NCBI GenBank assembly: GCA_963815655.1
Contig: CAWFHK010000001.1
Location: 2,604,001-2,668,000 of the forward strand
Direction: 5' to 3'
Source of the DNA: JAWOLE01 sp963815655
Lineage (GTDB): Bacteria > Acidobacteriota > Thermoanaerobaculia > UBA5066 > Gp7-AA6
DNA: 64,000 nucleotides
Under the pieces are notes generated by a model, which worked only from the letters and a program-made list of their open reading frames with translations, made no database searches and was not told the DNA's origin. Both the position numbers and the translations under genes were made by a program. Numbering within the stretch: position 1 is the first letter of the stretch; every line of letters starts with the position of its first letter. This document shows positions 42,832 to 51,466 of the stretch, piece by piece.

Positions 42832-44149
42832 GGAGGACGCAGATTGCGGCCGTTCCGCCGCCGGGGCGGTTCTGGAGGCGCAGCAAGCCGCCGTGGGCGG
42901 CGAGGATCTCGGTGCAGAGTGGGAGGCCGAGGCCGCTGCCGGATTGCTTGGAGGAGTAGAAGGGCAGCAGGGCCTTCTTCATCGTCTCTTCGTCCATCCC
43001 CTTACCACGGTCGAGGACCTGGAGGAGCCAGGGGCCTTCTTCGCCGCCGCGCTCCAGGGCGATCACGATTTCATCGGGAGGGCTTCCCGACTCGGCGGCG
43101 TTCTTGAGTAAGTTGATCAGGGCCTGCTGCATCTGGGCCGGATCGAAGAAGCCGCGGTCGGCGCCGGGGTCGGCCGCCAGGCGGAAGGGGAAGAAGCTGC
43201 GCGTCGTTTCGAGAAACCGCCGCCACTCGACTGACTCCTTGCGCGGGCGCGGGAGGCGCGCGAACCGGGCGTAGCCTTCCAGAAAATCGCAGAGGTGGCG
43301 GACCCGCTCTTCGACGGAGCCGAGGATCGCGTCGACCTTCCTCGGCGAATCGGGCCGCTCGGAGACGAGCCGCGCCGAATGGACGAGGGAGCGGACGGGC
43401 GCGAGCGAGTTGTTGAGCTCGTGGCTCATGACGCGGATGACCTTCTTCCAGATCTCGACTTCCTGACGCTTCAATTCCGCCGTCAGGCGCTCGACGACGA
43501 TCAGGCGGTGCTCCTGCGTGTTCAACTGGAAGCGACGGTTGACGACGCGGAAGGTCTCCTCCTCGCCGTCGTCCTCCGCCCTCGCCCCGGCCACGAGCGC
43601 GTCCTCCTCCGCCTCGAGCGCGTGGCGCATCTGCTCGGAGCACGACTCGAGGAGCTCCCCGAACGACCGCCCCGCGAGACGCTTCGACCGCCCGAAGAGC
43701 TTGCGCGCCGCTGTATTGGCGTACGAGACGCGCTGCCGCTCGTTGACGAGCAGGATCGCCATCGGCGCCCCCTGCAGCAGGGTGTCCAGGAGCAGCTCCC
43801 GCTGGTAGATCTCGTTTCGCTCGCGGCGCAGGGCGTCCCCGAGCCGGTTGTAGAGGCCGACGAGGTTTCCCAGCTCGTCTTCCCGCACGGCCCGGATCCG
43901 GACGCCGAAGTCGTTTTCCTGGAAGCTCCGGACCCCGTCGGTCAGGGCCCGCAGCGTCTCCCGCACCGGCCGGAACGCCCGGGAGGTGGACCACACGGAA
44001 AGGGGAATCCCGACCGCCAGGCCGGCGAGGAAGACGCTGACCGCCGGCCACGACAGCGAGGCCGCGACGGCGCAGACGGCGGCCGCGACCGCCAGGTCGA
44101 GCCCGACGACCAGCGCGAACCGACCGCTCAAGCTGAAGCGCGCTTTCAT
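42800..44149 (-). CDS. Membrane sensor histidine kinase, NtrY-like
   Basis: 449 residues. Two membrane spans (about 10-32 and 34-54) are followed by a HAMP-like region (FRPVRETLRALTDGV), a PAS domain (about 120-190, APMAILLVNERQRVSYANT), the phospho-acceptor box RVMSHELNNSLAPVRSL and the ATPase boxes NLLKNAAES, LDRGKGMD and GSGLGLPLC. The HELNN box is typical of kinases that pair with NtrC-type regulators, and one lies directly upstream. Start 44149 is preferred; ATG 44167 lies inside a palindromic repeat. The stop codon is supplied by a REP-like element. It is the last gene of the efflux operon and probably controls it. Confidence 0.9.
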   Translation of the reverse strand: MKARFSLSGRFALVVGLDLAVAAAVCAVAASLSWPAVSVFLAGLAVGIPLSVWSTSRAFRPVRETLRALTDGVRSFQENDFGVRIRAVREDELGNLVGLYNRLGDALRRERNEIYQRELLLDTLLQGAPMAILLVNERQRVSYANTAARKLFGRSKRLAGRSFGELLESCSEQMRHALEAEEDALVAGARAEDDGEEETFRVVNRRFQLNTQEHRLIVVERLTAELKRQEVEIWKKVIRVMSHELNNSLAPVRSLVHSARLVSERPDSPRKVDAILGSVEERVRHLCDFLEGYARFARLPRPRKESVEWRRFLETTRSFFPFRLAADPGADRGFFDPAQMQQALINLLKNAAESGSPPDEIVIALERGGEEGPWLLQVLDRGKGMDEETMKKALLPFYSSKQSGSGLGLPLCTEILAAHGGLLRLQNRPGGGTAAICVLPPAPSGRGPG

Positions 44150-44161
44150 GCCTCCAACGTT

Positions 44162-44248
44162 TGTCATTCCGAGCGAAGCGAGGAATCTGCTCTGGCGTTC
44201 GTGTCCAGGAGGGCAGATTCTTCGTCGCTTCGGCTCCTCAGAATGACA
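44162..44248. repeat. Palindromic MITE-like element, copy 2
   Basis: TGTCATTCCGAGCGAAGCGA and its imperfect complement ending TCAGAATGACA enclose a 25-nt loop. It occupies nearly the whole spacer between the regulator gene and the kinase gene. In RNA it would form a long hairpin and could lower expression of the distal kinase gene. Confidence 0.8.
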
Positions 44249-44263
44249 AGGGATCGACCGTCC

Positions 44264-45640
44264 TCAGTCCCTCGGACGCCGCTCCAGCACGATGCCGTGG
44301 CGCTCCATCTTGCGGTAGAACGCCTGGCGCGAGAGCCCCAGCTCCTCGGCGGCGCGCGACACGCTCCCCTCGTGGCGCTTCAAGGCTTCCTCCAGGAGCG
44401 CGCGCTCCTCCGGCGCCTCGGCCGGCGCGGCCGCCGGAGATTCGCCGGGGGCGAGGCCCAGGTCGGCCGGTGTCAGGGCTTCATCGGTGGACACCAGGGC
44501 GGCTCGCTGGATCCGGTTGAAGAGCTCCCGCACGTTGCCCGGCCACGCGTGGGACAGGAGCGCGCGCTGCGCCTCCGGCGAGAGCACCCGGCTGCCGCCG
44601 CCCGGCTGCGGCAGGGCCTCGAGCGCGGAGCGGGCGAGGGCGAGGATGTCGTCCGGCCGGTCTCTCAAGGCGGGCACGGCGAGCTCGATGACGTTGACGC
44701 GGAAGAAGAGGTCCTCGCGGAAGCGTCCCTCGCCGATTGCCGTCCTCAAGTCGGTGTTCGTGGCGGCGAGCACGCGGACGTCCGCGCGGCGCGTGGCGCT
44801 CGATCCCAGCCGCTCGAACTCCCCCGTCTGGAGGACGCGCAGGAGACGGACCTGGCCGGCGGCGGAGAGGTTGCCGATCTCGTCCAGGAAGAGCGTCCCG
44901 CCGTCGGCCGCCTCGAACCGCCCGATGCGCAGCCGCAGCGAGCCGGTGAACGCCCCCGGCTCCGCCCCGAAGAGCTCGCTCTCGAGAAGCTCGTCGGGCA
45001 GCGCCCCGGCGTTGACGCGGACGAAGGGCTTCCCGCGCCGGCGCGAGTTGCCCTGCACGATCTCGGCGATCTTCTCCTTGCCGGCGCCGCTCTCCCCGGT
45101 GATGAGCACCGGAACGTCCGACGCCGCGACCTGGACCGCGAGCGACACGACGCGGTGCATCCCGTCGCTCTCGTACACAATGTCGGCCAGGTCGTAGCGC
45201 GCGGCGAGATCCCGCCGCGACCGCGAGCGCGTCTCCTTCAACTTCTCGTTCTCCCGCTGCAGGGCGCGCATCTGGAGGAGGTTGCGCACGGACGACAGGA
45301 GCTTCGCGTCGTCCCAGGGCTTGGCCAGATAGTCGTTGGCGCCCTCGCGGACGAGGGCCACCGCCGTCTCGAGGGAGGTCCAGGCCGTCATCAGCAGGAC
45401 CGGCATCGCCGGGTCCGCCCTCCGGATCGCGTGGAAGAGATCGATCCCTTCCTGACCGGAGGTCGCGGTCGGCGTGAAGTTCATGTCCTGGAGGACGACG
45501 TCCACCGTTCCGTCGCCGATCCGGGAAAGGGCCTCCCCGGGGCTCGCGGCGACGTCGCACGGGATGTCGTGGATCTCGAAGAGGACGGTCAGGGCCTCCG
45601 CGATCGCCGGCTGGTCCTCGACGATCAGGAGCCGGGACAT
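44264..45640 (-). CDS. NtrC-type sigma-54 response regulator
   Basis: 458 residues. An N-terminal receiver (about 1-120: LLIVEDQPAIAEAL, VVLQDMNF with the phospho-Asp, YLAKPWDD) is followed by a sigma-54 AAA+ domain (Walker A GESGAGKE, LFGAEPGAFTGS, Walker B GGTLFLDEIG, arginine-finger region GRFREDLFFR) and a Fis-type helix-turn-helix (AAEELGLSRQAFYRKMERHG). The sigma-54 contact loop reads GAFTGS instead of GAFTGA, an uncommon but mild change. ATG 45640 is chosen because it starts the receiver exactly. It lies between the permease and kinase genes and should activate the promoter in front of the membrane-fusion gene. Confidence 0.94.
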   Translation of the reverse strand: MSRLLIVEDQPAIAEALTVLFEIHDIPCDVAASPGEALSRIGDGTVDVVLQDMNFTPTATSGQEGIDLFHAIRRADPAMPVLLMTAWTSLETAVALVREGANDYLAKPWDDAKLLSSVRNLLQMRALQRENEKLKETRSRSRRDLAARYDLADIVYESDGMHRVVSLAVQVAASDVPVLITGESGAGKEKIAEIVQGNSRRRGKPFVRVNAGALPDELLESELFGAEPGAFTGSLRLRIGRFEAADGGTLFLDEIGNLSAAGQVRLLRVLQTGEFERLGSSATRRADVRVLAATNTDLRTAIGEGRFREDLFFRVNVIELAVPALRDRPDDILALARSALEALPQPGGGSRVLSPEAQRALLSHAWPGNVRELFNRIQRAALVSTDEALTPADLGLAPGESPAAAPAEAPEERALLEEALKRHEGSVSRAAEELGLSRQAFYRKMERHGIVLERRPRD

Positions 45641-45762
45641 GCGCGCCGCCGCCCGGGCCCGGAAACTCCTCCCTGGCCGGACCGCTCCGGCCGTCGAGCC
45701 GACCGCCTCACCACGCATCTATCCCGAATACGCCGGGGGCGGCTCAAAGTTCCTCCGCGCCT

Positions 45763-47028
45763 CTAAACGTTGCGGGTCGCGACGGCCGGGGCGACCCGCG
45801 CTCCCCGGAGAGCTGGCAGGAACGTCGCCGCGAGCCCCGCCACCCAGAGAAGGAGGACTCCGAGCGCCACGAGACCGGGCTCCATCCTGGGCCCGCCGAT
45901 CTTGGCGACGAGGGCGATGTTCAGGCCGAACGCGAGCAGGATGCCGAGCGCGAGCCCGATCGTCGTGACGATCCAGTTTTCGAGCAGGAAGTAGCGGAGG
46001 ATGTCGCCGCGCTGCGCCCCGAGCGCGCGGCGCGTGCCGATCTGCCGCGTGCGCTCGTTGACGGAAAAGACCGTGAGGCCGACGATGCCGAGCGACGTGA
46101 TGAAGAGAAGGAGGGCAATCAGGATCGAGAGCATGTTGACGAGCAGGGCCGACCGCGCCTGGAAGCGCTCCTTGATCTGGGTCAGCTCCTGGACCTGGAT
46201 GCTTCTTCCGTTGTTCGCGGTCACGAGCGCCTTCTCGAGCGACGCCGCGACGGAGGCCTTCTTGCCCGGCTCCGCGCGCACGAGAAAGCCGGTGCCCCCG
46301 ACATAGTTGCGGGAATAACTGGGAAAGAACATCACGTACTCGTGGATCGGCCACCCGTACGGGTTGTAGAAACGGTCGATCACGCCGACGACCCTGTACT
46401 GGTCGCCGTCGCTGTCCTCCAGGCGCTTGCCGAGGAACTTCCCGTCGGGGAAGAGCAGCGCGCCGAAGGCCTTGCTGATGATGACGTCCTGCGAGGTCTT
46501 CTCGAGCGGCGTGCCGTCGGCCCCGACCGGGCGCGACTTCGCGAAGATCTGGCGCATCCGGAGCGTCTCCGATTGCGTCTCCTCGCGCGTGAAGTTGCGC
46601 CCCTCGACGAGCCGCGCGCCGAGCGCGTCGAGAGTCCCCTCGTCGGCGTTGTAGACCTGGTTGCGCAGCATCTCCCCCTTCGATCCGAGGACGCGCGTCT
46701 CCATGGAGCTGCCTCCCCCCTGCCACGGCAGGAAGCGCGTATTGGACACGGCCCTAACGCCGGGGAGCGCTCGCAGGACGGCCAGGTCCTCGCGAAGGGA
46801 GTTGTCGAGGTAGCCGTCCTCCTTGAAGGCCGGCGCGAACGGGCGGCTCGCGACCCGGATGATGTTGTCGTCGTCGAAGCCCGACTTGATCGACATCTTT
46901 TGCCGGGAGTCGCGGATCATGTTGACGCAGTTCGCCACGATCGCGAGCGTCAGCGCGATCTCCGCCACGATCAGGCCGTAGCGGACCTTGTTGCGGCGCA
47001 TCGAGCGGAGAATCGGTCCGAATTCCAT
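45763..47028 (-). CDS. MacB-type ABC transporter permease
   Basis: 421 residues. One N-terminal membrane span (VRYGLIVAEIALTLAIVANC), a large periplasmic domain of the MacB_PCD type (about 40-285), then three C-terminal spans in the FtsX arrangement with the coupling motif SVNERTRQIGTRRALGAQRG. It begins 12 nt after the end of the other permease, so it is co-translated. The pair with separate ATPase would form a MacB/LolCDE-like mechanotransmission exporter rather than a true channel; cargo may be an antibiotic, peptide or lipid. Confidence 0.92.
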   Translation of the reverse strand: MEFGPILRSMRRNKVRYGLIVAEIALTLAIVANCVNMIRDSRQKMSIKSGFDDDNIIRVASRPFAPAFKEDGYLDNSLREDLAVLRALPGVRAVSNTRFLPWQGGGSSMETRVLGSKGEMLRNQVYNADEGTLDALGARLVEGRNFTREETQSETLRMRQIFAKSRPVGADGTPLEKTSQDVIISKAFGALLFPDGKFLGKRLEDSDGDQYRVVGVIDRFYNPYGWPIHEYVMFFPSYSRNYVGGTGFLVRAEPGKKASVAASLEKALVTANNGRSIQVQELTQIKERFQARSALLVNMLSILIALLLFITSLGIVGLTVFSVNERTRQIGTRRALGAQRGDILRYFLLENWIVTTIGLALGILLAFGLNIALVAKIGGPRMEPGLVALGVLLLWVAGLAATFLPALRGARVAPAVATRNV

Positions 47029-47040
47029 GGCTTCCTCCTT

Positions 47041-48369
47041 CTACTGGAGCGACAGGTGCACGGCGGGCGAGAGGCGGCAGGTCCGCCAGGCCGGGTACAG
47101 TCCGGCCGCGAGCCCCGCCGCCAGCGAGAGCCCGGCCGACAACAGGACCATCGGGACGTCGAGATGGAAGTAGTCCCCGCGCAGGGCCGTCGCAATCAGC
47201 CACCGGTTCAGAAGAGCCAGCGCACCGAAGGAGAGCGCCAGGCCGATGACGCCGCCGACGATGCCGATCAGCTCGCACTCGACGACGTGCTGCAGGAAGA
47301 TGTCCGCCCTGGAGGCGCCGAGAGCGCGGCGCACGCCGACCTCGCCCGCGCGGCCGAGGAACTTGCCGAGCAGCAGTCCCACGAGGTTGACCGAGCAGAC
47401 CCCGAGGAAGAGGAACGACACGATCAGCATCGCCGTCGTCTCCGGAGGCACGACCCGCTGGTCCCGCATCCACTCGTGGACGGTGCTGACGCGGTTGTTG
47501 ACCGGGCGCTGGAACCGCCCGTGCTTCTTCTGATCGAGCACGTAGGCGGTCAGGAAGTCGTTGTACTTCGAGACCGCCGCCTTGTCGGGCAGCTCGACCC
47601 ACATCTGGATCCAGCACGACTCCGACTGCAGGAACCCGTCGAAGCCCGTGAGGCCGCCGGAGCTGCCCCAGCCGTCCGTGTTGCCGAACGTGCGCAGCTG
47701 CATCGGTTTCAGGAAGTTGAAGGGGATGTAGATCTTCTCGGGCCTCTCGATGGTGACCTGGGTCAGGTCGTAGATCTTGACGCTCGGCGCCCAGTCCCCG
47801 AGCACTCCGACGACGCGGAAGTCGCGGTCGGAGAGCCGCACGGTCTTCCCGACGCTGTTGCCCCCGCCGAAGAGCTTGTCGTTCATCTCTTCGGAGAGCA
47901 CGGCGACCGGCTCGGGGCCCTCGTCCGCCTTCTTGTCCCATCCCGAGCCGTAGCGGAACGGCACGTCGAACATCGGGAAGAAGTCGGAGAAGCAGAGCCG
48001 GATCGTCTCCCGGAACGGCTGGCCGATCTTCGGGTCCGGGTAGACGTAGAGGCCGGTCTTGAACATCCCGCCCTGCCGGCGCGGGAGGTCGGATTTCATG
48101 ATCTCGGTCATGTCCCGGTACGTGATCTGCGTCGGCGGCAGCGTCGGGTCCGCGCCGGGATAGGGCTTGAGCGGGTCCCAGCTGTCGAGCCGCACGTAGT
48201 AGAGGACGCTGCTCTTCGTCGGGACCGGGTCCTTCGCGAAGGAGTGGCGCACCGTCGCGAAGGTCGTGGACATCGCGATGCCGAGCGCGATCCCCGAAAC
48301 GATCAGGACGGAGAGGGCCCGGTTGCGCTTCAGGCTCTTCCAGGCGATGCGGAGATTGTGAAGAAACAT
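47041..48369 (-). CDS. MacB-type ABC transporter permease
   Basis: 442 residues. Span 1 (ALSVLIVSGIALGIAMSTTF) precedes a periplasmic domain (about 40-310), then FtsX-type spans with the cytosolic coupling sequence GRAGEVGVRRALGASRADI. It is related to its downstream neighbour but clearly diverged, as in heterodimeric LolCE-like permeases. AGGAGGA lies before the ATG. It starts 25 nt after the ATPase gene ends. Confidence 0.92.
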   Translation of the reverse strand: MFLHNLRIAWKSLKRNRALSVLIVSGIALGIAMSTTFATVRHSFAKDPVPTKSSVLYYVRLDSWDPLKPYPGADPTLPPTQITYRDMTEIMKSDLPRRQGGMFKTGLYVYPDPKIGQPFRETIRLCFSDFFPMFDVPFRYGSGWDKKADEGPEPVAVLSEEMNDKLFGGGNSVGKTVRLSDRDFRVVGVLGDWAPSVKIYDLTQVTIERPEKIYIPFNFLKPMQLRTFGNTDGWGSSGGLTGFDGFLQSESCWIQMWVELPDKAAVSKYNDFLTAYVLDQKKHGRFQRPVNNRVSTVHEWMRDQRVVPPETTAMLIVSFLFLGVCSVNLVGLLLGKFLGRAGEVGVRRALGASRADIFLQHVVECELIGIVGGVIGLALSFGALALLNRWLIATALRGDYFHLDVPMVLLSAGLSLAAGLAAGLYPAWRTCRLSPAVHLSLQ

Positions 48370-48394
48370 GGAGTCCTCCTCGAAGGCCTCTTCG

Positions 48395-49123
48395 TTACGG
48401 CAGCGTCGCGGCGAGGCTCGACGCCGTCTTCTCGGCGGGCCCCTCCGCCGGCAGGGAGTCCAGGTCCACGATCTCGCCGTCTAAGAGATGGATCTGGCGC
48501 GACGCGCGCGAGGCGCACTCGGGCGTGTGCGTCACCATCACGATCGTCGTGCCGGACTCGTTGATCTTTTCGAGCTGGTCCATCACGTCGCGCGACATCA
48601 GCGTGTCGAGGTTCCCCGTCGGCTCGTCCGCCAGGATGAGCTTCGGCTCCCCCGCGAGCACGCGCGCGATCGCGACGCGCTGCTGCTGGCCGCCGGACAG
48701 TTGCGCGGGCAGGTGCCGCAGGCGGGAGAGGAGGCCGACCATCTCGACGGCCCGCTCGATCCGCTCGCGCCGCTCGCGGGCCGGCAGGCGCCGGTAGCGC
48801 AGCGGGACGTCCACGTTGTCGAAGACGTCCAGATCCGGGATCAGGTTGAAGCTCTGGAAGATGAAGCCGATCTTCTCGTTGCGGATGCGGGACATCTCCG
48901 CGTCCGAGAGGCGGGACACGTCCTGGCCGTCCAGGTGGTAGGTGCCGGCGTCGAACGTGTCGAGCAGGCCGGCGATGTTCAGGAACGTCGTCTTGCCCGA
49001 CCCGGACCGTCCCATGACGGCCACGAACTCCCCCGCGCCGACGTCAACCGAGATGTCGTGCAGCGCGTGCGTCTCGATCAGGTCGGTCCTGTAGATCTTC
49101 CGGATGTTCTTCATGGAAAGCAT
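48395..49123 (-). CDS. ABC transporter ATPase, LolD/MacB type
   Basis: 242 residues. All ATPase signatures are present: Walker A GRSGSGKTT, Q-loop IFQSFNLIPDLDV, signature LSGGQQQRVAIARVLA, Walker B LILADEPTGNLDT and the switch His in VMVTHTPE. ATG 49123 follows AAAGGAGAGGC with ideal spacing; the longer upstream frame runs into the dispersed repeat and is rejected. It powers the two permeases downstream. Repeat copy C separates it from the membrane-fusion protein gene of the same operon. Confidence 0.95.
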   Translation of the reverse strand: MLSMKNIRKIYRTDLIETHALHDISVDVGAGEFVAVMGRSGSGKTTFLNIAGLLDTFDAGTYHLDGQDVSRLSDAEMSRIRNEKIGFIFQSFNLIPDLDVFDNVDVPLRYRRLPARERRERIERAVEMVGLLSRLRHLPAQLSGGQQQRVAIARVLAGEPKLILADEPTGNLDTLMSRDVMDQLEKINESGTTIVMVTHTPECASRASRQIHLLDGEIVDLDSLPAEGPAEKTASSLAATLP

Positions 49124-49169
49124 TTGTTTGCCTCTCCTTTTCTCCTGGATGCTGAGTTCACCGCGTCCT

Positions 49170-49605
49170 ATCCGCCCCGCTGTCGGTCCGCCTCCGGCTT
49201 TCGGCCGCGGCGGTCGCTTCGCGACCAGGCGGCCGAGAGAGTTCAAGCCAGGGCCTGGAGTCGGGCAAGTCGAACTTGCCGGCGAACACCCGGGGCCGTC
49301 GCTGGTCGCTCAGTCGCAGCAGCAGTGAGGCTGCGGAAAGTTCTCGGTGTGCTCCTTCGCTCATCGCCTCCTCCGGGAGGCGGCCCGCCACCGCGGCTTC
49401 ATGCCGGCATGAGCCGGACTGGAAGCCCCGGAGCCGGCGGCGTTTCCCGGAGGAGGTGATGGGTGACGAGCATGGAATGCCACTACCGGCGCCGCAGTGA
49501 GACTGCGAGGAACCCTCAGCACCGGCCGGTTCTGACCATCGCGGCTGGCCGGCGCGTGCCGACGCAGGGAAACGGCGCCGGCTCCGGGGCGGGTTCTTCG
49601 CCACA
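49170..49605 (+). repeat. Structured dispersed repeat, copy C
   Basis: It fills the 505-bp gap between the membrane-fusion and ATPase genes and is the longest copy. It contains a 23-nt inverted repeat with one mismatch (49426-49448 with 49567-49589), a CGCCTCC-tccg-GGAGGCG hairpin, and a long-range pair GCGAGGAACCC/GGGTTCTTCGC in which one G-T pair replaces the G-C of copy B. Its plus-strand orientation is opposite to operon transcription. Confidence 0.85.
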
Positions 49606-49628
49606 CTCACTCCCATTGCCATCGTCAA

Positions 49629-50882
49629 CTAATCGCGCAGGAGCACGGTCTTCGCGCCCGCGAGATCGCTCATGTCCGACAGGACGACCTTGTCCCCCTG
49701 GGAGAGGCCCTTGACGATCTCGACCTCCGACACGCTGACCGCGCCGACCGCGATCTCGCGCTTGGAGGCGATGCCGTTCTCGACGACATAGATCTGTCGC
49801 CCTCCCCCGCTCTCCAGGAACGGCCCGCGCGGGACCTTCAGCACGTTCGGCTTCGACTCGAAGACCATCCGCACCGAGACGCGCTGGCTCTGGCGCAGCC
49901 CGGCCGGCGCCGCCCCCTCGAACGCGACCGTGCCGTGCCCCTGGCTGTCGCGGATCTCCGGCGACATCGCCGTCACGTGCCCCGGGTATTCCTTCCCCTC
50001 GTAGAGGATCTGCGCGGCGGTCCCCGGCGCAACCTCGGCCGCGTAGTTTTCCGGCAGCGTGATCTCGACCTCGAACTGCGAGAGGTTCACGACCGTCGCG
50101 ATGGCCTGGTTCGCCGCCACGGCGTCGCGGTCCTGGACGGCGAGAGAAGCGACGATCCCGTCGAACGGCGCGGCGATCGCCAGCCCCTCCACCTGCCGCT
50201 GGAGCTCCTCCGAGAGGGAAGCCTGGCGCTCGAGCGCGAGCTCGCGGCTCTTGATGTCGAACTCCGACGTCTCGACCGCCAGACGCGAGGTCTCCGTCGC
50301 GTTCTTCAATTCGAGCTCGGCGATCTTCACGTCGTCCTTCGCCTTCTCGTAGTCGTTCTTGTTCAGGATCCCTTCGTCCCACGCGGTCTGGGCGCGCTCC
50401 CCCAGGCGCCGGGCGGCCTGGAGCCGGACCTCGAGCAGGTCGATCGCGTGGGCGTTCTTGATCGCGTCCTGGCGCGCGTCGATCCTCTGGCGGTCGAGCG
50501 CGGACTTGAGCGACGCGAGCGTCGAGCGCTCCTGGACGAGCCGGCTCTTCAGCTCCGGGCTGTCCACGCGCGCGAGGACCTGCCCCTTCCGGACCGAGTC
50601 GCCCGCCTTGACCGCGAGCGCCACGATCCCCGCCGACGGCGTGAAGAGCGTCGGGTGGAGAGCCGCCACGACCCGGCCGTCGGCCGAGGTGTCGCGGATG
50701 AGCTCTCCCCGGGTGACTTCGCCGATCCGCACCCGGGAGGCGGGGATCGAGCGGTCCGCGCTCGACCAGCGCCGGATCGTCGGGATGGCGAGGAGCAGCG
50801 CCAGGAGAGCGGCGCCTCCGGCGAGAATCGCGACCCACATCCCGCGCGAGAGCCCCTTCGACTTCTCGACGGGCTTGTCCAT
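49629..50882 (-). CDS. HlyD/MacA-like periplasmic membrane-fusion protein
   Basis: 417 residues from the ATG at 50882. A single N-terminal span (MWVAILAGGAALLALLLAIP) is followed by a barrel-lipoyl half (SAGIVALAVKAGDSVRKGQV), a coiled-coil hairpin of about 130 residues (ELALERQASLSEELQRQVEG) and the second lipoyl half (LAIAAPFDGIVASLAVQDRD), then beta-barrel and membrane-proximal domains. This is the adaptor that links the ABC exporter to an outer-membrane channel; no TolC-like gene is in the window. A longer frame to 51023 is unlikely because a sigma-54 promoter lies within it. Confidence 0.92.
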   Translation of the reverse strand: MDKPVEKSKGLSRGMWVAILAGGAALLALLLAIPTIRRWSSADRSIPASRVRIGEVTRGELIRDTSADGRVVAALHPTLFTPSAGIVALAVKAGDSVRKGQVLARVDSPELKSRLVQERSTLASLKSALDRQRIDARQDAIKNAHAIDLLEVRLQAARRLGERAQTAWDEGILNKNDYEKAKDDVKIAELELKNATETSRLAVETSEFDIKSRELALERQASLSEELQRQVEGLAIAAPFDGIVASLAVQDRDAVAANQAIATVVNLSQFEVEITLPENYAAEVAPGTAAQILYEGKEYPGHVTAMSPEIRDSQGHGTVAFEGAAPAGLRQSQRVSVRMVFESKPNVLKVPRGPFLESGGGRQIYVVENGIASKREIAVGAVSVSEVEIVKGLSQGDKVVLSDMSDLAGAKTVLLRD

Positions 50883-50916
50883 GACGGTGATGTTCTCGAT
50901 CACGGCAAGACACAGG

Positions 50917-50932
50917 AGCAACGCCCGCGCCA
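50917..50932 (-). promoter_or_regulatory. Sigma-54 promoter of the efflux operon
   Basis: TGGCGCGGGCGTTGCT on the minus strand matches the -24/-12 consensus TGGCAC-N5-TTGCW with one change; GG and GC are exactly 10 nt apart. Transcription would start near 50905, leaving a leader of about 24 nt before the membrane-fusion ATG. The operon encodes its own NtrC-type activator, which fits. Confidence 0.65.
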
Positions 50933-51048
50933 TGCCGCCGCGCCGCAGAATCCTCGTGTTTCCTCGTGAATTCGGGAAGCGAGACTTCCCGGAACGGACA
51001 CCTGTCCGGGTTATCGCGGACATTCGTCCGCGTTCTCGGCAGATTCAA

Positions 51049-51235
51049 CGCCCCGGCGTCGGGCCGCTTCCCTCGTCGGCACGCGACGGCCCGGCCGCGA
51101 CAGAGAGTTCCGGGCCGTCGCTGGTCGCTCAGTCGCCGTGGCTGCGAGGCAATGAAAGGTTCGTGGTCTGCTCCTTCGCTCATCGCCTCCTCCGGGAGGC
51201 GTCCCGCCGCCGGGGCTCGCAGTCCGGCTTATGAC
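51049..51235 (+). repeat. Structured dispersed repeat, copy D (short)
   Basis: Only the first half of the repeat is present: GCCCCGGCGTCGGGCCGCTT opening, the GGCCGTCGCTGGTCGCTCAG block, and the CGCCTCC-tccg-GGAGGCG hairpin followed by GCCGCCGGGGCT. It lies between the divergent membrane-fusion and ExeA-like genes. The rest of this spacer (51236-51466) holds nothing recognisable. Confidence 0.8.
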
Positions 51236-51466
51236 GAGGTGAGAGGGCCGACGGGTGGCGCTGGACGGAGACCTCCCGCGCGGACGGAGGAGCCCTCCCC
51301 GAGGCCGAATCCATCCGGCAGCCGCAGTCCGCGCGCGAGGTGGCCGGCGACAGGACCCGTTGGCCCGACCCTTTCGCCGGCTGCTCGATCCTTCAACGAG
51401 TTCACTACCGACCGGGGACCAGGGATTCGAGGAACATCCTGACCTGTGAGAGAGTTTTCAGTTCGG

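Noticed and set aside
49158..49628. 156-codon minus-strand frame in repeat copy C
   Set aside because: Explained by the structured repeat; frame not kept in the other copies.
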